The translations under genes were made by a program, and so were the position numbers. 64,000 nt of DNA from AP-15 sp963814865 (GTDB taxonomy: Bacteria; Pseudomonadota; Alphaproteobacteria; ATCC43930; CGMCC-115725). Numbering within the stretch: position 1 is the stretch's first letter; every line of letters starts with the position of its first letter. The DNA is taken from contig CAWFEN010000011.1 of assembly GCA_963814865.1 (NCBI GenBank), positions 1 to 64,000 on the forward strand. Reading direction: 5' to 3'. A model generated the notes under the pieces. It worked only from the letters and a program-made list of their open reading frames with translations, ran no database searches and was not told the DNA's origin. Shown here piece by piece: positions 55,832-64,000 of the stretch.

Positions 55832-57046
55832 TCAGATCGGCAGCGCCTCGGACGGGAAGCGCAGGATCGGCACGCTGGTTCCAGCCGGGACGGCAGGAGC
55901 GTGCGGCGGGCGCATGATCAGACAGTCGGCCGCGGAGAGGAGCTGCATCATCGAACTGTCCTGAACGTCGAACGGAAACACCTCCTCAGTGCCGTCGGCG
56001 GCATGCGCCAGGCGGGCGCGCAGGTAATCCTGGCGCCGGTCGTTCTCAGCGAGCGCCACGCCGAGCTTCACCGCCGGCATCGCCGATGCCGCCGCGGGCA
56101 GGCCGCCCAACCGGTCGAGCGCGGGCTTCAGGAACAGAAGCGCGCAGACAAAGGTCGAAACCGGATTACCGGGGAGGCCGAGCATCGGCGTGCCGCGATA
56201 TTTGCCGACCATCAGCGGCTTGCCCGGCCGCATCGCGATCTGCCAGAAATCAAGCTCGAACCCGTCGGCGGCGAGCGCCTCGCGCACCAGATCATGCTCG
56301 CCAACCGAGGCGCCGCCGGTCGTGACCAACAGATCGACCCCGCTCGTCGCGGCGGCGATGCGGCGCAGCGCCGCCGGATCGTCGGGCGCGTTGCCGACCG
56401 ATACCGCGATACCGCCGCAGGCCGCCACGAATGCGGTCAATGCCAGGCTGTTCGAGCTGACGATCTGGTGCGGCCCGATCGGCTCACCCGGCATGACGAC
56501 CTCGTCGCCGGTCGACAGGATGCCGATTCGCGGCCGACGATGGACAAAGAGCCAGGGCCGGTTCATCGCGGCCAGGAGGCCGATGTCGCGTGCCGTCAGA
56601 CGTCTTCCGGCGCGCAGCAGGATGTCGCCCTGGCCGAAATCGAGGCCCGCCCGGCGGACATAGCGGCCGCAGGGCGCGCCTTCGAGGACACGGACCCGGT
56701 CACCGTCGCGCTCGGTGTCTTCCTGGACCACGACGGTATCGGTGCCGGCCGGCATCGGTGCGCCGGTAAAGATGCGCGCCGCCTCGCCGGCGCCGACATG
56801 GCCGCCAAAGCCGGCCCCGGCCGGGACTTCGGCGACGATGCGCAGCAGGACCGGAATGCGGGAGAGATCGTCGGCGTGCACGGCATAACCGTCCATCGCC
56901 GAGACAGCGAAGGGCGGCTGGGTGCGGCGGGCGGCGACATCCTCGGCGAGGACACGTCCAAGCCCGTCGGCGAGCGAGACCTGCTCCGCGGGCAATGGCG
57001 TCAGCAATTCGAGCAGACGCGCCAGCGCTTCCTCAACTGAAATCAC
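55832..57046 (-). CDS. moeA: molybdopterin molybdenumtransferase MoeA
   Basis: A 404-residue protein that inserts molybdate into adenylated molybdopterin. Signatures are RRTQPPFAVSAMDGYAVHAD near residue 46, RIFTGAPMPAGTDTVVVQED near 89, GILSTGDEVVMPGEPIGPHQ near 172, the catalytic-loop LLVTTGGASVGEHDLVREAL near 230, and MRPGKPLMVGKYRGTPMLGL near 262. The GTG at 57046 (VISVEEALARLL) overlaps the TrpC-MoaC stop (GTGA), so it is cotranscribed and probably translationally coupled; the frame is open upstream only as a shadow of the preceding gene. Confidence 0.95.
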   Translation of the reverse strand: MISVEEALARLLELLTPLPAEQVSLADGLGRVLAEDVAARRTQPPFAVSAMDGYAVHADDLSRIPVLLRIVAEVPAGAGFGGHVGAGEAARIFTGAPMPAGTDTVVVQEDTERDGDRVRVLEGAPCGRYVRRAGLDFGQGDILLRAGRRLTARDIGLLAAMNRPWLFVHRRPRIGILSTGDEVVMPGEPIGPHQIVSSNSLALTAFVAACGGIAVSVGNAPDDPAALRRIAAATSGVDLLVTTGGASVGEHDLVREALAADGFELDFWQIAMRPGKPLMVGKYRGTPMLGLPGNPVSTFVCALLFLKPALDRLGGLPAAASAMPAVKLGVALAENDRRQDYLRARLAHAADGTEEVFPFDVQDSSMMQLLSAADCLIMRPPHAPAVPAGTSVPILRFPSEALPI

Positions 57047-58308
57047 AGCGCTACCTCCCACGTACCTGATTTTCCGCCGGATTTGTGCAGCAGCCGCAGA
57101 TCGGTCACGATCATGCCGCGATCGACCGCCTTGCACATGTCGTAGACGGTCAGCGCGGCCACACTCGCCGCCGTCAGCGCCTCCATCTCGACCCCGGTGC
57201 GGCCGCGTAATCGACAGGTCGCGGTGATCTCGACCGCGCTGCGCTCCGGCACGCAGGCGAGTTCGATTTCGACCGCGGTCAGCGCCAGCGGGTGGCAGAG
57301 CGGGATCAGCTCGGCGGTGCGTTTGGCCGCCATGATGCCGGCGAGCCGCGCAACCGCCAGCACGTCGCCTTTCGCGACGTCTCCGGCTCGGATGCGTTCC
57401 AGCGTCTCGGGGCGCATGACGATGCTGGCGCCCGCGACGGCGACGCGAAGAGTTTCGTCCTTGGCCGAAACGTCGACCATGCGGGCGCGGCCTTCGGCGT
57501 CGAGATGGGTGAATTCGCGAAGGCGCAGCAGCCGCCGCGTCGCCGCTGCGACATCGGGCTCGCGCATCAGGGTCTCGCCGACCAGAAAACACCGGGCGCC
57601 GGCGGCGGCGAGACGATCGAGATCTTCGGGCCGCCGAATCCCGCTTTCGGCGACGATGATGCGGTCCCCCGGCACCTCTCTCGCCAATGCCTCGGTTACT
57701 CCGAGATCGACGGTTAAGGTGTTCAGATTTCGGTTGTTGATACCGATCAGCCGCACTCCAAGTTGGAGAGCCCGATCGAGCTCGACCCTGTCATGCACCT
57801 CGGCCAGAACATCGAGGCCCAGTTCGGCGGCGGCGACAGCCAACTCGCCGGCCGCCGCGTCGGAGAGGGCGGCCATGATCAGCAGCACGCAATCGGCACC
57901 GATATGGCGGCTTTCTAGGATCTGATAGGGGTCGAGGATGAAATCCTTGCGCAGCACCGGCAAGGCGGCGGCGCGGCGCGCGGTGCGGAGATCGTCGTCG
58001 CCGCCCTGAAAAAACGGCGTGTCGGTCAGCACCGAGAGGCAGGCGGCTCCGCCCGCCTCGTAGGCACGGGCCAACGCGGCGGGATCGAAATCGGCGCGGA
58101 TCAGCCCGGCGCTGGGCGATGCTTTTTTGATCTCGGCGATCAGGCCCCAGCGGCCGGCGGCGAGGCGGTGCTCGAGTGCCGCTGCGAAGGGCCGCGGCGG
58201 CGGCGTCTCGGCGAGGCCGACGAGCAGCCGCGCTTCGGACACCGCGGCCTTCGCACGCGCGACATGGGCGCGCTTTTCGGCGCAGATGCGGGCGAGCACA
58301 TCGCTCAT
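57043..58308 (-). CDS. trpC-moaC: TrpC-MoaC fusion: indole-3-glycerol-phosphate synthase and cyclic pyranopterin monophosphate synthase
   Basis: A single 421-residue frame holds two complete enzymes. Residues 1-262 are TrpC (IGPS): the catalytic Lys in LIAEIKKASPSAGLIRADF near 57, PVLRKDFILDPYQI near 117, VLAEVHD near 168, IGINNRNLNTL near 188, IVAESGIRRPEDL near 218. Residues 266-421 are MoaC: THLDAEGRARMVDVSAKDE, AKRTAELIPLCHPLALTAVE near 328, GRTGVEMEALTAASVAALTV near 369, YDMCKAVDRGMIV near 389. The two join directly (LLRLREFTHLD) with no stop and no ATG or GTG at the seam; the nearest internal ATG is Met277 in ARMVDVS. The first enzyme works in tryptophan, the second in molybdenum-cofactor synthesis. 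Relatives have separate adjacent genes. It overlaps trpD and moeA by 4 bp each. Confidence 0.93.
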   Translation of the reverse strand: MSDVLARICAEKRAHVARAKAAVSEARLLVGLAETPPPRPFAAALEHRLAAGRWGLIAEIKKASPSAGLIRADFDPAALARAYEAGGAACLSVLTDTPFFQGGDDDLRTARRAAALPVLRKDFILDPYQILESRHIGADCVLLIMAALSDAAAGELAVAAAELGLDVLAEVHDRVELDRALQLGVRLIGINNRNLNTLTVDLGVTEALAREVPGDRIIVAESGIRRPEDLDRLAAAGARCFLVGETLMREPDVAAATRRLLRLREFTHLDAEGRARMVDVSAKDETLRVAVAGASIVMRPETLERIRAGDVAKGDVLAVARLAGIMAAKRTAELIPLCHPLALTAVEIELACVPERSAVEITATCRLRGRTGVEMEALTAASVAALTVYDMCKAVDRGMIVTDLRLLHKSGGKSGTWEVAL

Positions 58309-59344
58309 CCGGCAGTCTCCCTGGTTGCGGCCGCCGCATTGGTCCGTGCGACGAGCTCGTCGAGCACGCGCCGGGCCGCGCCCGAATCGATCGATCGGGC
58401 GGCAAGCGCGACCCCCTCGGCGAGAGCCGCGGCGCGGCCGGCGATCACCAGGGCCGCGGCGCTGTTCAACAGCACGACATCGCGCAGCGGGCCGCCGGCC
58501 CCGTCAAGCAGGCCGCGCATCAGCCGGGCGTTGTGCGACGGGTCGCCGCCTTTGATGTCTTCGAGCCGGGCGGCTGGCAAACCAGCGTCCGCAGCAGTGA
58601 TTTCGAAGGTCTCGACCTCCCCGTTTTCGAGCGACGCGACCAGCGTCGGGCCGGCGGTGCTCAGCTCGTCGAGCCCGTCGCCATGCACGACCCAGGCGCG
58701 CTCGGCGCCCAGGCGCCCCAGCACCTCGGCCATCGGGCGGACCCATTCGGGTGCGAACACGCCGACCAGCTGGCGGCGCGCCCCGGCCGGACTCGACAGC
58801 GGCCCCAACAGGTTGAAGATCGTCCTTGTGCCGAGATCGACCCGCGTCGACGCCACATGGCGGGTCGCGCTGTGGTGGCGCGGCGCCATCAAAAAGCCGA
58901 TGCCGATCTCCCACAGGCATTCGCGCACGACCGAGAAATCGGCGTCGATATTGACGCCGAGGGCGATCAGCACATCGGCCGAACCCGATTGCGACGACAA
59001 GGCGCGGTTGCCGTGCTTGGCGACTGGCACGCCGCTGCCGGCCGCGACCAAGGCGCTCGCGGTCGAGATGTTGAAGCTGCCCGAAAATCGCCGCCGGTGC
59101 CGCAGGTATCGATCGTGCCGGGCGGAGCGTCGATCGCGAGCGCCTTGGCGCGCATGATCCGCGCCGCCCCGGCGATCTCGTCGACGGTCTCGCCGCGCAC
59201 CCGCAGCGCCATCAGAAAGCCGCCCATCTGAGACGGCGTCGCGTCGCCGCTCATGATGATGTCGAACGCCGCCTCGGCTTCGCTCTCGCTTAAGCTTCGG
59301 CCGGAAGCGACATGCGCCAGCAGCGATTTGAGGTCGCCGGTCAT
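58305..59344 (-). CDS. trpD: anthranilate phosphoribosyltransferase, with one-base frameshift
   Basis: From the ATG at 59344 (MTGDLKSLLAHVASGRSLSE) the frame gives the N-terminal helices, QMGGFLMALRVRGETVDEIA and IDTCGTGGD, the PRPP loop. There a base is missing in a TTTT run (AAAA at 59084-59087 on the plus strand). The rest continues in another frame as SGSFNISTASALVAAGSGVP, VAKHGNRALSSQSGSADVLI and RTIFNLLGPLSSPAG, to the TGA overlapping trpC. Together they give a full-length TrpD of about 345 residues. As written the enzyme would be truncated after the PRPP loop. A sequencing or assembly slip in the homopolymer is likely, since the rest is under clear selection. It is first in the trpD-trpC/moaC-moeA operon. 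Confidence 0.9.
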
Positions 59345-59649
59345 GCGGCGGTTTCCGGGTGTTCGATCGGCATTCTGTGCGGCGCTCGCGTGAAACCGGC
59401 GCAATTATATCAGCCTCCTGTGCTTTACGAAAACGGTCGGGCCGACGCCGGTCGATCCGGCGGACGAGCGCCCCTGTTTGACATCGGCGCATCAAGTTCA
59501 TTAAGCGTTGATGCGATCCCCGAGCCGATCGTTACGGCATGGGTGAAAGTGCTGGCATGGCTGGACGTTGGCGATGGAGCAGGACGTGATTTTGTGCTCG
59601 GCACATGCCGGCTTCGCCCGATTCGCGGGCTTGCGCCGGATGAACCCGC
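59345..59649. other. divergent intergenic region trpD/polysaccharide deacetylase
   Basis: About 305 bp with no supported gene. On the plus strand TTGACA at 59478-59483 followed 17 bp later by TTAAGC is a weak sigma-70-like promoter candidate for the deacetylase gene. The trpD promoter should lie near 59345-59420, which is locally AT-richer (ATTATATCAG at 59404-59413). Confidence 0.3.
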
Positions 59650-60741
59650 TTGCCGCCTAGAACACGCTCGCGTCGCGGCCGGCGAGCAAAGGCGAAATGG
59701 CGCGGGCTGATTCGCGCCTGGCGGCGGCACGCCCGCATGCGCCTGCTGCTGGTGCCGATCGCGCTGCTCGCGGTGCTCGGTGTGGGGTTCTGGGTGTCGA
59801 CGCTGTCCGGTCACCGCGGATTAGAGCTGCCGGCGCCGGCCGCGCGGCGCGAGGCAGCAGCACCGACCGTTCCGAGGGCGGCTCGCGCGAGCGCGCCGGC
59901 ACAGCAAATCGCGAGACCCGAGAACCCGGCGGCGCCGCCGAAACCGATGGAGCAGGCCGCGCTGCGACCGCCGCCGCCGATGTCGGCGCCGATGCAGGCG
60001 AAGCCGGCCTGGTTACGGTTTGCGGTGCCGGCGGCGCCGGCCGGCAATCGGCCGCTTGTCGCCATCGTGTTCGACGATCTCGGGCTCGACCGGGCACGGA
60101 CCGCCGAGGTGGTCCGGCTGCCGGGGCCGCTGACCCTGTCTTTCATGACCTATGCGAGCGATCTGCCGCAGCAGACCGAGGCGGCGCGGCGGGCGGGCCA
60201 CGAGCTGTTTCTGCATGTGCCGATGGAGGCGATCGATCGGCATGAGGATCCCGGCCCGCATGCGCTCTATACCGCGCTGTCGCGCGACGAGATCATCGAG
60301 CGGCTGCGCTGGGGGCTTGGCCGCTTCGACGGGTTTGTCGGGATCAACAATCATATGGGCAGCAAATTCACCGCCGATGCGCAGGCCATGGCGCCGGTGA
60401 TCGAGGAATTGCGCGCCCGCGGCCTCGTCTTTCTCAATTCGCGGACAACGGCGAGGAGCGCCGGAATCCGCCTCGCAGCCGCGGACGGGGTTCCGCACGC
60501 CACCCGGGACGTGTTCCTCGATGACGATCTGACGCCGGCGGCGATTCGCCGGCAGCTCGCGCTCGTCGAAGAGGTGGCGCAGCGGCACGGCAGCGCGATC
60601 GCCATCGGCCACGCCCATGACCCGACAATCGCGGCGTTACGGGCCTGGCTGCCGTCATTGCCTGCGAAGGGGCTGGTCCTCGTCCCCGTCAGCGCGGTCG
60701 TGCGCTACCGGATGGAGGAGGATGGGGCGGCCGGCCACTGA
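59650..60741 (+). CDS. divergent polysaccharide deacetylase family protein (DUF610/YibQ-like)
   Basis: A 363-residue protein. After an Arg-rich start comes one TM or signal segment (LLLVPIALLAVLGVGFWVST near residue 35), an Ala/Pro-rich linker of about 80 residues, then a catalytic-like domain: PLVAIVFDDLGLDRARTAEV near 135, SFMTYASD, GHELFLHVPMEAIDRHEDPG near 182, and GFVGINNHMGSKFTADAQAM near 227. It resembles NodB-fold deacetylases, with the Asp pair and NNHMGS motif of the divergent family often found near the ctpA/envC genes. Start is a TTG at 59650; an internal ATG near 59737 is possible. It probably acts on envelope polysaccharide. Confidence 0.85.
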   Translation: MPPRTRSRRGRRAKAKWRGLIRAWRRHARMRLLLVPIALLAVLGVGFWVSTLSGHRGLELPAPAARREAAAPTVPRAARASAPAQQIARPENPAAPPKPMEQAALRPPPPMSAPMQAKPAWLRFAVPAAPAGNRPLVAIVFDDLGLDRARTAEVVRLPGPLTLSFMTYASDLPQQTEAARRAGHELFLHVPMEAIDRHEDPGPHALYTALSRDEIIERLRWGLGRFDGFVGINNHMGSKFTADAQAMAPVIEELRARGLVFLNSRTTARSAGIRLAAADGVPHATRDVFLDDDLTPAAIRRQLALVEEVAQRHGSAIAIGHAHDPTIAALRAWLPSLPAKGLVLVPVSAVVRYRMEEDGAAGH

Positions 60742-60799
60742 CGCCGGGGATCTTCGAAGAGTGGTTGCGCGGCGGCGTTTCGGCCGCTACGATGTGGCT

Positions 60800-60844
60800 A
60801 TGACAAGGTTTGCACAATCGGCAGCGTGGTGGCGGCTCGTCTGA
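60800..60844 (+). CDS. trpL: trp operon leader peptide
   Basis: A 14-codon frame, MTRFAQSAAWWRLV, ends 117 bp before the trpE(G) start. Two adjacent Trp codons at positions 10-11 are the hallmark of a tryptophan attenuation leader; in rhizobia the equivalent peptide upstream of trpE(G) carries three Trp. Translation stalling at these codons when charged tRNA-Trp is scarce would alter folding of the downstream leader RNA. No strong ribosome-binding site is obvious before the ATG. The short length, position and Trp pair together support the call. Confidence 0.8.
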   Translation: MTRFAQSAAWWRLV

Positions 60845-60849
60845 TTCGG

Positions 60850-60956
60850 GCGGCCGTTCCTTGTCTTTTTTCAGAGAGGCCGCTTCGGAGTTCCGGGCGG
60901 CCTTCGCAGCTTCCAGAGCGAACCTTCCCGGAACCCGCGAGGCGGCGCGGAGGAGG
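60850..60956 (+). promoter_or_regulatory. putative trp attenuator region
   Basis: Hand pairing finds mutually exclusive stems. GCGGCC at 60850-60855 and at 60897-60902 can each pair with GGCCGC at 60878-60883. GTTCCGGG at 60890-60897 pairs perfectly with CCCGGAAC at 60927-60934. GAACCTTCC at 60920-60928 can instead pair, with a bulge, with the GGAGGTTC overlapping the trpE(G) ribosome-binding site at 60952-60959. A T6 run lies at 60866-60871, too close to the leader stop for a standard terminator. This could be a transcriptional or a translational attenuator. Confidence 0.5.
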
Positions 60957-60961
60957 TTCCG

Positions 60962-63151
60962 ATGCAACAGACCAGCTACGTGACCGAGGGCGGCATCCGC
61001 GTCGAGCGGGAGGTCGAGAACCGTCTTTATCGGCCCGCCGACAATACGCTGGCCGAGGCGCTCGACAATCGGCGCGGCGTCCTTTTTTCGTCCAGCTTCG
61101 AGTTTCCTGGGCGATATACGCGCTGGGATATGGGCTTTGTCGATCCGCCCCTGGCCTTCAGCGCGCGCGGGCGTCGATTCTCCATCGATGCGCTGAACCC
61201 GCGCGGGCAGGTGCTGCTGCCGGTCATTGCCGAGACTCTCGCCAGCTTGCCCGCGACCCGTGTCGAGAGGGCGGGCCCGGAAGGGTTCGCCGGCGAAATC
61301 GTCGAGGCTGTCGAGCGCTTCCCGGAGGAGCAGCGCAGCCGCCAGCCCTCGGTGTTTTCGGTGCTGCGCGCGCTCGTCCACCTGTTCGGCAGCGGTGAAG
61401 ACCAGCATCTCGGGCTCTACGGCGCTTTCGGCTACGACCTCGTCTTTCAGTTCGAGCCGATGCAGCTGCGGCTGACGCGCCCTGCGGACCAGCGCGACCT
61501 GGTGCTCTACCTGCCCGACGAGATCCTGGTCGTCGACCATATGCGGCAGATCGCGGCGGTCCATCGCTACGAGTTCGAGGCGGCCGGCCGGTCGACCGCG
61601 GGGCTGGCGCGCGCGACCCCGGCCGCCCCCTATCGCCTCGACCGGGCACCCGCCATCAGGCCGAGCGAAAGCGACCACGGGCCGGGCGAATATGCGGCGC
61701 TCGTCGAGCGCGCCAAGGAGGCCTTTGTCCGCGGCGATCTGTTCGAGGTGGTTCCCGGCCAGCTTTTCGCCGATGCCTGCGCCGACCCGCCGAGCACCGT
61801 CTTTCAGCGGCTGCGCCAAGCCAACCCGGCGCCTTATGGCGCGCTGATCAATCTCGGCGAGGGCGAGTTTTTGGTCTCCGCTTCGCCCGAGATGTATGTC
61901 CGCGTCGAAGGCAGGCGAATCGAGACCTGCCCGATCAGCGGTACGATCGCCCGCGGCCGCGATCCGGTCGAGGACGCCGAGCGCATCCGCGAATTGCTCA
62001 ACTCGGCGAAGGACGAGAGCGAGTTGACGATGTGCACCGATGTCGACCGCAACGACAAGTCGCGGGTGTCGACCCCCGGCAGCGTGCGGGTGATCGGCCG
62101 TCGCCAGATCGAGCTTTATTCACGGCTGATCCACACGGTCGATCATGTCGAGGGTGAATTGCGCCCCGAATTCGACGCCCTCGACGGCTTTCTTAGCCAC
62201 ACCTGGGCGGTCACCGTGACCGGCGCGCCAAAACTCTGGGCGATCCGCTTTATCGAGGAGAACGAACGATCGGCGCGCCGGTGGTATGGCGGCGCGATCG
62301 GGCGCGTCACCTTCGACGGCAACATGAATACCGGGCTCACCTTGCGCACGATCCGGATGCAGGATGGCGTGGCCGAGGTTCGCGCCGGCGCGACCTTGCT
62401 CTACGACAGCGACCCGCAGGCCGAGGAGGCCGAGACCCGGCTCAAGGCGTCGGCGATGTTCACCGCGATCCGCGGCAAGGCGGCGGCGGCTCCCGCGGCC
62501 ATGATGCCGGAGGCGGTCGGGCTTGGGCGCCGGGTGCTGCTGATCGACCATGAAGATTCATTCGTGCACACGCTCGCCAACTACATCCGCTCGACCGGCG
62601 CGGAGGTGGCGACGATGCGCCCCGATCTGGCACGCGCCGAATTGCGGCAGGGTGCCAGCCCTGATCTCGCCGTGCTGTCGCCGGGGCCGGGTCGGCCAGC
62701 CGATTTCGCGATGGCCGAGACGCTCGATCTGTTGGTCAGGCATCGGATCCCGGTCTTTGGCGTCTGCCTCGGGTTGCAGGGGATCGTCGAATATTTCGGC
62801 GGCGCGCTCGATGTGCTCGGCATCCCGTTTCACGGCAAGGCGTCGCCGGTGCGGGTTCTGGGCGGCAGGCTGCTGCGCGGGCTGCCGGACGAGTTCACCG
62901 TCGGCCGCTATCACTCGCTGCATGCGCGGCGGGAAACCCTGCCGGCGGTGCTCAGGGTCACGGCGGAGACGGCCGATCATGTGGTCATGGCAATCGAGCA
63001 CGCCGATCTGCCGATCGCCGCCGTGCAGTTCCATCCTGAATCGGTGATGACGGCGCGCGCCGAGATCGGCATGCCGATCATCGCGTCAATGCTTTCGCTG
63101 CTCGGCGGGCAGTCGGAACCGGCTCGGGAGAGCGTCGCGGCAGGACAGTAG
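60962..63151 (+). CDS. trpE(G): anthranilate synthase, TrpE-TrpG fusion
   Basis: A 729-residue fusion. Residues 1-510 are TrpE: the regulatory N-terminus with the tryptophan-binding region, LFEVVPGQLFADAC near 262, CPISGTIARGRDPVEDAERI near 323, NSAKDESELTMCTDVDRNDK near 347, and RRWYGGAIGRVTFDGNMNTG near 440. Residues 525-725 are the TrpG glutaminase: VLLIDHEDSFVHTLANYIRS, LSPGPGRP, the nucleophile in VFGVCLGLQGIVEYF near 600, and AVQFHPESVM near 680. It turns chorismate and glutamine into anthranilate, the first step of tryptophan synthesis. The fusion is typical of rhizobial and other alphaproteobacterial TrpE(G). A GGAGGAGG ribosome-binding site precedes the ATG. Confidence 0.96.
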   Translation: MQQTSYVTEGGIRVEREVENRLYRPADNTLAEALDNRRGVLFSSSFEFPGRYTRWDMGFVDPPLAFSARGRRFSIDALNPRGQVLLPVIAETLASLPATRVERAGPEGFAGEIVEAVERFPEEQRSRQPSVFSVLRALVHLFGSGEDQHLGLYGAFGYDLVFQFEPMQLRLTRPADQRDLVLYLPDEILVVDHMRQIAAVHRYEFEAAGRSTAGLARATPAAPYRLDRAPAIRPSESDHGPGEYAALVERAKEAFVRGDLFEVVPGQLFADACADPPSTVFQRLRQANPAPYGALINLGEGEFLVSASPEMYVRVEGRRIETCPISGTIARGRDPVEDAERIRELLNSAKDESELTMCTDVDRNDKSRVSTPGSVRVIGRRQIELYSRLIHTVDHVEGELRPEFDALDGFLSHTWAVTVTGAPKLWAIRFIEENERSARRWYGGAIGRVTFDGNMNTGLTLRTIRMQDGVAEVRAGATLLYDSDPQAEEAETRLKASAMFTAIRGKAAAAPAAMMPEAVGLGRRVLLIDHEDSFVHTLANYIRSTGAEVATMRPDLARAELRQGASPDLAVLSPGPGRPADFAMAETLDLLVRHRIPVFGVCLGLQGIVEYFGGALDVLGIPFHGKASPVRVLGGRLLRGLPDEFTVGRYHSLHARRETLPAVLRVTAETADHVVMAIEHADLPIAAVQFHPESVMTARAEIGMPIIASMLSLLGGQSEPARESVAAGQ

Positions 63152-63160
63152 CCGTCCGGA

Positions 63161-64000
63161 TCAGAACAGGCGGTCGAGCGTCTCGCGGCGGATTTCGACC
63201 GGAAAACGGGAGCGCAGCGACTGGATGAATTCGTCGCCGAGATCGGCTTGCAGACCCGCAGTCAATTCGCGCGACAGCTCGGTCTTTGCCGCAGCGGCCT
63301 GCGGCCCGTTTTCGGGTGTCGTCACGGTGTCGAGCTGGGCGACGTAAGAGCCCGTTGAATCGGAGGCGACGGCGACCTCGCCCGGCTTGATCGAGAACAG
63401 TTTGGCGACGAGGGCCGGCGGCAACGTGTCGCCGGGGCTCGGGCGCCGCAGCAGCGGCGGCGAGGTGGTGGCCTTGAGCCCCTTTGCCGCGGCCGTGGCG
63501 GCGAGCCGCATCCCCGGCGTGACCGATGCAGCGAGCGCCGCAGCCTCCTTGGCGACCGTCTCGCGTCGTTTTTCCACCTGCCAAGCCGTGATCGCCTCTT
63601 CCTTGACCTCGGCAAGCGGCTTGACCCCTGGCGGGATCACCTTGTCGGTTCGCAATACGTAGACCGCGTTGTCGTCGGTCTCGGTGACGCGGCTCGTCTG
63701 TCCCTCGTCCGTGGCGAAGACGAGCTTGACGACGTCGGCGGGCGAGATCGGCAGAGCCATTTTCTTGCCGTCGCGGTCGAGGCCGTGGACATCGATCGCA
63801 GCGACCACGGTCTTCTTCAGCCCGAATTTGGCCGCGGCCTCGGCGAGGGTGGCGCCGCCCGCGAGCGCATCATCGACGTGGTTGGCGATCTTGTAGATGC
63901 GATCGACGGCCTGATGATTGGCAATCTCGGCCTGAAGCTTTGCCTTCGCCTCGGCGAATGTCTGCGTCGCCGGCGGCGCGATCTTGACGACGCGCAGAAT
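63161..64000 (-). CDS. ppiD: PpiD-like peptidylprolyl isomerase, C-terminal part
   Basis: The frame is open from the right window edge to the TGA near 63161 and encodes about 279 residues: QTFAEAKAKLQAEIANHQAV, then GGATLAEAAAKFGLKKTVVA, MALPISPADVVKLVFATDEG, and KVIPPGVKPLAEVKEEAITA. This matches the C-terminal region of SurA N-terminal/PpiD-type periplasmic folding factors in the usual alphaproteobacterial position beside trpE. The upstream part with the membrane anchor and most of the parvulin domain is outside the window. It converges on trpE(G) with a 9-bp gap. Confidence 0.75.
   Translation of the reverse strand: MLRVVKIAPPATQTFAEAKAKLQAEIANHQAVDRIYKIANHVDDALAGGATLAEAAAKFGLKKTVVAAIDVHGLDRDGKKMALPISPADVVKLVFATDEGQTSRVTETDDNAVYVLRTDKVIPPGVKPLAEVKEEAITAWQVEKRRETVAKEAAALAASVTPGMRLAATAAAKGLKATTSPPLLRRPSPGDTLPPALVAKLFSIKPGEVAVASDSTGSYVAQLDTVTTPENGPQAAAAKTELSRELTAGLQADLGDEFIQSLRSRFPVEIRRETLDRLF

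Noticed and set aside
60845..60872. Classical Rho-independent trp attenuator ending at the T6 run
   Set aside because: The T-run begins 22 bases after the leader stop with no strong stem directly before it, so a standard terminator is not supported.

Overview
The window is a GC-rich chromosomal segment from an alphaproteobacterium, possibly Rhodospirillales-like; the family is not certain. The pointers are a SciP/DUF1153 cell-cycle regulator, an HpnN hopanoid exporter, a LexA gene preceded by the alphaproteobacterial SOS box (GTTC-N7-GTTC), a fused TrpE-TrpG behind a short Trp-rich leader peptide, and the core run rpsB-tsf-pyrH-frr-uppS-cdsA-dxr-rseP-bamA-skp-lpxD-fabZ-lpxA-lpxI-lpxB.

Positions 1-8.65 kb form an accessory scar. 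First comes a row of decayed genes: an MFS drug exporter, an ion channel, an IS5-type transposase tail and a class III adenylate cyclase, each broken by several frameshifts. Next are a HigB/HigA toxin-antitoxin pair whose toxin is frameshifted into its antitoxin, and the remains of an integrated element (AlpA-like HTH gene, DUF3987 primase-helicase, small phage-like genes, recombinase fragment). A chimeric Sel1-repeat gene and a membrane protein follow, and the region ends at the 3' side of a tRNA-Val(GAC) gene.

8.8-34.1 kb holds metabolic and small-family genes: metC, an unrecognised His-rich 495-residue protein, a GloVer-repeat exported protein lying between two copies of an acyl-CoA ligase 5' end, an acyl-CoA ligase plus enoyl-CoA hydratase pair, an ankyrin protein, cobK-cbiD facing away from cobA, a sulfotransferase, hpnN, sciP, several VOC/PPOX/NIPSNAP/DUF1993 proteins, and a complete branched-chain amino-acid-type ABC transporter with LivM and LivG fused.

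34.7-49.9 kb is one long same-strand housekeeping block. It runs from translation factors through isoprenoid and phospholipid synthesis to outer-membrane assembly and lipid A synthesis, mostly with 4-bp stop/start overlaps. lpxA and lpxB each carry an apparent one-base insertion near the 3' end; in lpxB this joins the gene in frame to the following glyoxalase gene.

50.3-64 kb, mainly on the minus strand, carries gltA, gltX, an acyl-CoA synthetase, lexA, moeA, a TrpC-MoaC fusion and trpD (one-base deletion). On the plus strand are a divergent polysaccharide deacetylase and the trpL leader with trpE(G); a PpiD-like folding factor runs off the right edge. The TrpC-MoaC fusion and the trp leader are the most notable features. 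The frameshifts in lpxA, lpxB and trpD are either real lesions or assembly errors, and the raw reads would decide which.
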